Source: Clostridia bacterium
Lineage (GTDB): Bacteria > Bacillota > Clostridia > Christensenellales > Aristaeellaceae
Assembly (NCBI GenBank): GCA_017470145.1
Contig: JAFUFB010000014.1
Coordinates: 1 to 56,526 of the forward strand
DNA length: 56,526 nt
Direction of reading: 5' to 3'
The notes below the pieces were generated by a model, which made no database searches, was not told where the DNA came from, and worked only from the letters and a program-made list of their open reading frames with translations. A program made the translations under genes and the position numbers. This document shows, piece by piece, positions 52,324 through 56,526 of this stretch (position 1 is its first letter; each line of letters opens with the position of its first letter).

Positions 52324-53430
52324 TTACTGCATCTTCAGATACGCTGTGACGAAGCCCTCCAGGTTGCCGTCCATCACGTCGTCAATGTTGCCGCTTTCGA
52401 AATTGGTTCGATGATCCTTGACCATGGTGTAGGGCTGGAAAACGTAGGAGCGAATCTGGCTGCCCCACTCAATCTTCTTCATCTCGCCCTTGATGTCCGC
52501 CATCTGCTGTTCCTTTTCCCGCTCCCGCAGCTCCAGCAGCTTGGCCTTCAGCATCTTGATACAGGTGGCCCGGTTCTGCACCTGATCCCGTTCCGTCTGG
52601 CAGGAGACCACGATGGTGACGTCATCCTTCACATAGGTCATCCGGACAGCGGAGGAGGTCTTGTTTACGTTCTGTCCGCCGGCGCCGCTGGAGTGATAAG
52701 TATCCACCCGGACATACTTCATGTCAATTTCGATTTCGCTGTCGTCCTCCGCCAGCATGGGAGCCACGTCCAGACTAGAGAAGCTGGTATGCCGCCGGGC
52801 GTTGGAGTCGAAGGGGCTGATGCGCACCAGGCGATGAACCCCCTTTTCCCCCCGGAGATAGCCATAGGCATGGTCTCCGCTGACCTCGAAGGTGACGCTC
52901 TTGATGCCCGCCTCGTCGCCGTCCAGCAGGTCCAGCAGCTTTACCTGGAAGCCCATCTTCTCGCAGTAGCGGGTATACATCCGGTACAGCATCTGGGTCC
53001 AGTCCTGAGCCTCGGTGCCGCCGGCACCCGCGTGCAGGCTCAGCACCGCGTCGTTATCGTCGTAATCTCCCCGCATCAGGGTTTCCAGCTCCAGGGCGTC
53101 CGCCTTTTCCTTCAGGGCCTTCAGGCCTTCGCCGGCCTCCGCCACCATATCCTCGTCGTTTTCTTCCTTGGCCAGCTCCATCATGGTTTCGATGTCGTCC
53201 GCGGCGGAGATCAGGCTCTCGTAGTGTTCAATGCGGTTTTTCAGGTGCCCCAGCTTTTGGTTGACGCTGGTGCTGCGGGCGGTGTCATTCCAGAATTCTG
53301 GCTGGTTCATTTCCTCCGTCAGCTCGTCGATCTGCTCCTTCATGTGGTCGATGTGGAGCGCTTCGCCGGCGGCGAGGATGCTCTTGCGGATGCCCGCCAG
53401 GTCTTGGGTGTATTGTTCGAGTTCGATCAT
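52324..53430 (-). CDS. prfB: Peptide chain release factor 2
   Basis: 368 residues. Reads UGA/UAA stop codons: the SPF recognition tripeptide is in RISPFDSNARRHTSF and the catalytic GGQ loop in SSGAGGQNVNKTSSAVRMTY. The whole protein is in one open frame: between GIRKSILAAGEAL and the conserved IDELTEEMNQPEFWND there is no internal TGA, so the usual +1 programmed frameshift site near codon 25 is absent. Lies 185 bases after secA, a common Firmicutes gene order. AGGAGATAAAGAGCA precedes ATG 53430. Confidence 0.96.
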   Translation of the reverse strand: MIELEQYTQDLAGIRKSILAAGEALHIDHMKEQIDELTEEMNQPEFWNDTARSTSVNQKLGHLKNRIEHYESLISAADDIETMMELAKEENDEDMVAEAGEGLKALKEKADALELETLMRGDYDDNDAVLSLHAGAGGTEAQDWTQMLYRMYTRYCEKMGFQVKLLDLLDGDEAGIKSVTFEVSGDHAYGYLRGEKGVHRLVRISPFDSNARRHTSFSSLDVAPMLAEDDSEIEIDMKYVRVDTYHSSGAGGQNVNKTSSAVRMTYVKDDVTIVVSCQTERDQVQNRATCIKMLKAKLLELREREKEQQMADIKGEMKKIEWGSQIRSYVFQPYTMVKDHRTNFESGNIDDVMDGNLEGFVTAYLKMQ

Positions 53431-53615
53431 TGCTCTTTATCTCCTATGTTTGTTCGTCGATATTTGTCGCGGGCGAGCCCCTTTTCCCCAGATCCCTTCC
53501 AAAGAGATTATTCAGGGGAAGGGCTTCGCCCTCCTTCGCCTCCTGCTTTCCCGAAAATGTTTCTTCGTCAACATTTTTTCAGAAAAGCCGACATGTTTTC
53601 GCTCGAATGCACCCT

Positions 53616-56321
<2,706 letters not shown>

Positions 56322-56387
56322 AATCTGTTTTCCTCAATCCGTACTGCTCCGAAACTTGCCTGTCTGTCGGGCACAACAGTACAGCAT

Positions 56388-56395
56388 AGTATACC
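56388..56395 (-). promoter_or_regulatory. Extended -10 promoter of secA
   Basis: Minus strand TGG-TATACT has the extended -10 TG; no good -35 at 16-18 bases. About 67 bases before ATG 56321. Confidence 0.5.
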
Positions 56396-56460
56396 ATTGA
56401 AAGGCCAGCCCGCGCAAGAGCCGGGGAAAATTCGAGGGGGAGCGGATTTTCCCTAAAAAT

Positions 56461-56490
56461 GAAAACAGCGCCGCGGAAAGGGCGCTGTTG
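56461..56490 (-). terminator. Intrinsic terminator of a gene beyond the right edge
   Basis: Minus strand: AACAGCGCC, 8-base loop, GGCGCTGTT, then TTCATTTTT. Confidence 0.7.
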
Positions 56491-56515
56491 TGAATGGATT
56501 CCTGTTGTGGGAGGA

Positions 56516-56526
56516 TTATTTCTTCC
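56516..56526 (-). CDS. Last codons of an upstream minus-strand gene (partial)
   Basis: A minus-strand TAA at 56518-56516, preceded by AAG AAA, just before the terminator. Only two complete codons are inside the window, so identity is unknown; in many Firmicutes the gene before secA encodes a ribosome hibernation factor. Confidence 0.2.

Overview
The window looks like chromosome of an anaerobic Firmicute of class Clostridia, probably an uncultured gut or rumen lineage. This rests on strong AGGAGG ribosome sites, Clostridia-type transposon relics (TnpV, large serine recombinase), a SpoIID-type protein, SecA with a C-terminal zinc motif, and fairly GC-rich coding. No rRNA, tRNA or CRISPR array was recognised, and the species cannot be named from the sequence alone.

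Layout. (1) 1-2969, minus strand: one end of a mobilisable element, with a MobA/MobL relaxase cut by the window edge, a predicted oriT, a DUF3847 protein and a sigma-region-4-like regulator. (2) 3235-8644, plus: four exported proteins, three with SH3-like domains. (3) 8656-10336, minus: a two-gene ABC exporter. (4) 10437-11370: a scar made of an S41 peptidase tail, degenerate repeats, a serine recombinase piece and a broken hydrolase. (5) 11490-16314, minus: potassium uptake unit ktrB-ktrA-small membrane protein-kdpD-like-kdpE. (6) 16455-17006, minus: tnpV with an apparent leader-peptide attenuator. (7) 17264-23969, minus: GH43, a large predicted carbohydrate-active protein, a SpoIID protein and rarA. 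(8) 24223-25698, plus: sugar isomerase family gene followed by tandem copies of its own tail plus a palindrome.

(9) 26325-41475 is the most distinctive region. A MATE pump, an alpha/beta hydrolase and two paralogous phloretin/DAPG (PhlG-type) C-C hydrolases are followed by a family-5 SBP/dipeptide-type ABC importer, a membrane protein, an SDR lacking its catalytic Tyr and Lys, a LysR regulator and a large secreted protein. Three promoters here share a 21-bp dyad element placed exactly 14 bp before the -35 box, which suggests one regulon, probably run by the local LysR protein. I infer an inducible system for uptake and cleavage of acylphloroglucinol or flavonoid-type plant aromatics; the substrate is not proven.

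(10) 41659-49364, plus: a second MATE pump, a complete branched-chain amino-acid ABC operon (livKHMGF) and an NAD-dependent epimerase-like gene. (11) 49533-56321: a cell-surface repeat protein, a DUF1461 membrane protein, then housekeeping prfB (without the usual frameshift site) and secA on the minus strand. A terminator at the right edge belongs to a minus-strand gene outside the window.
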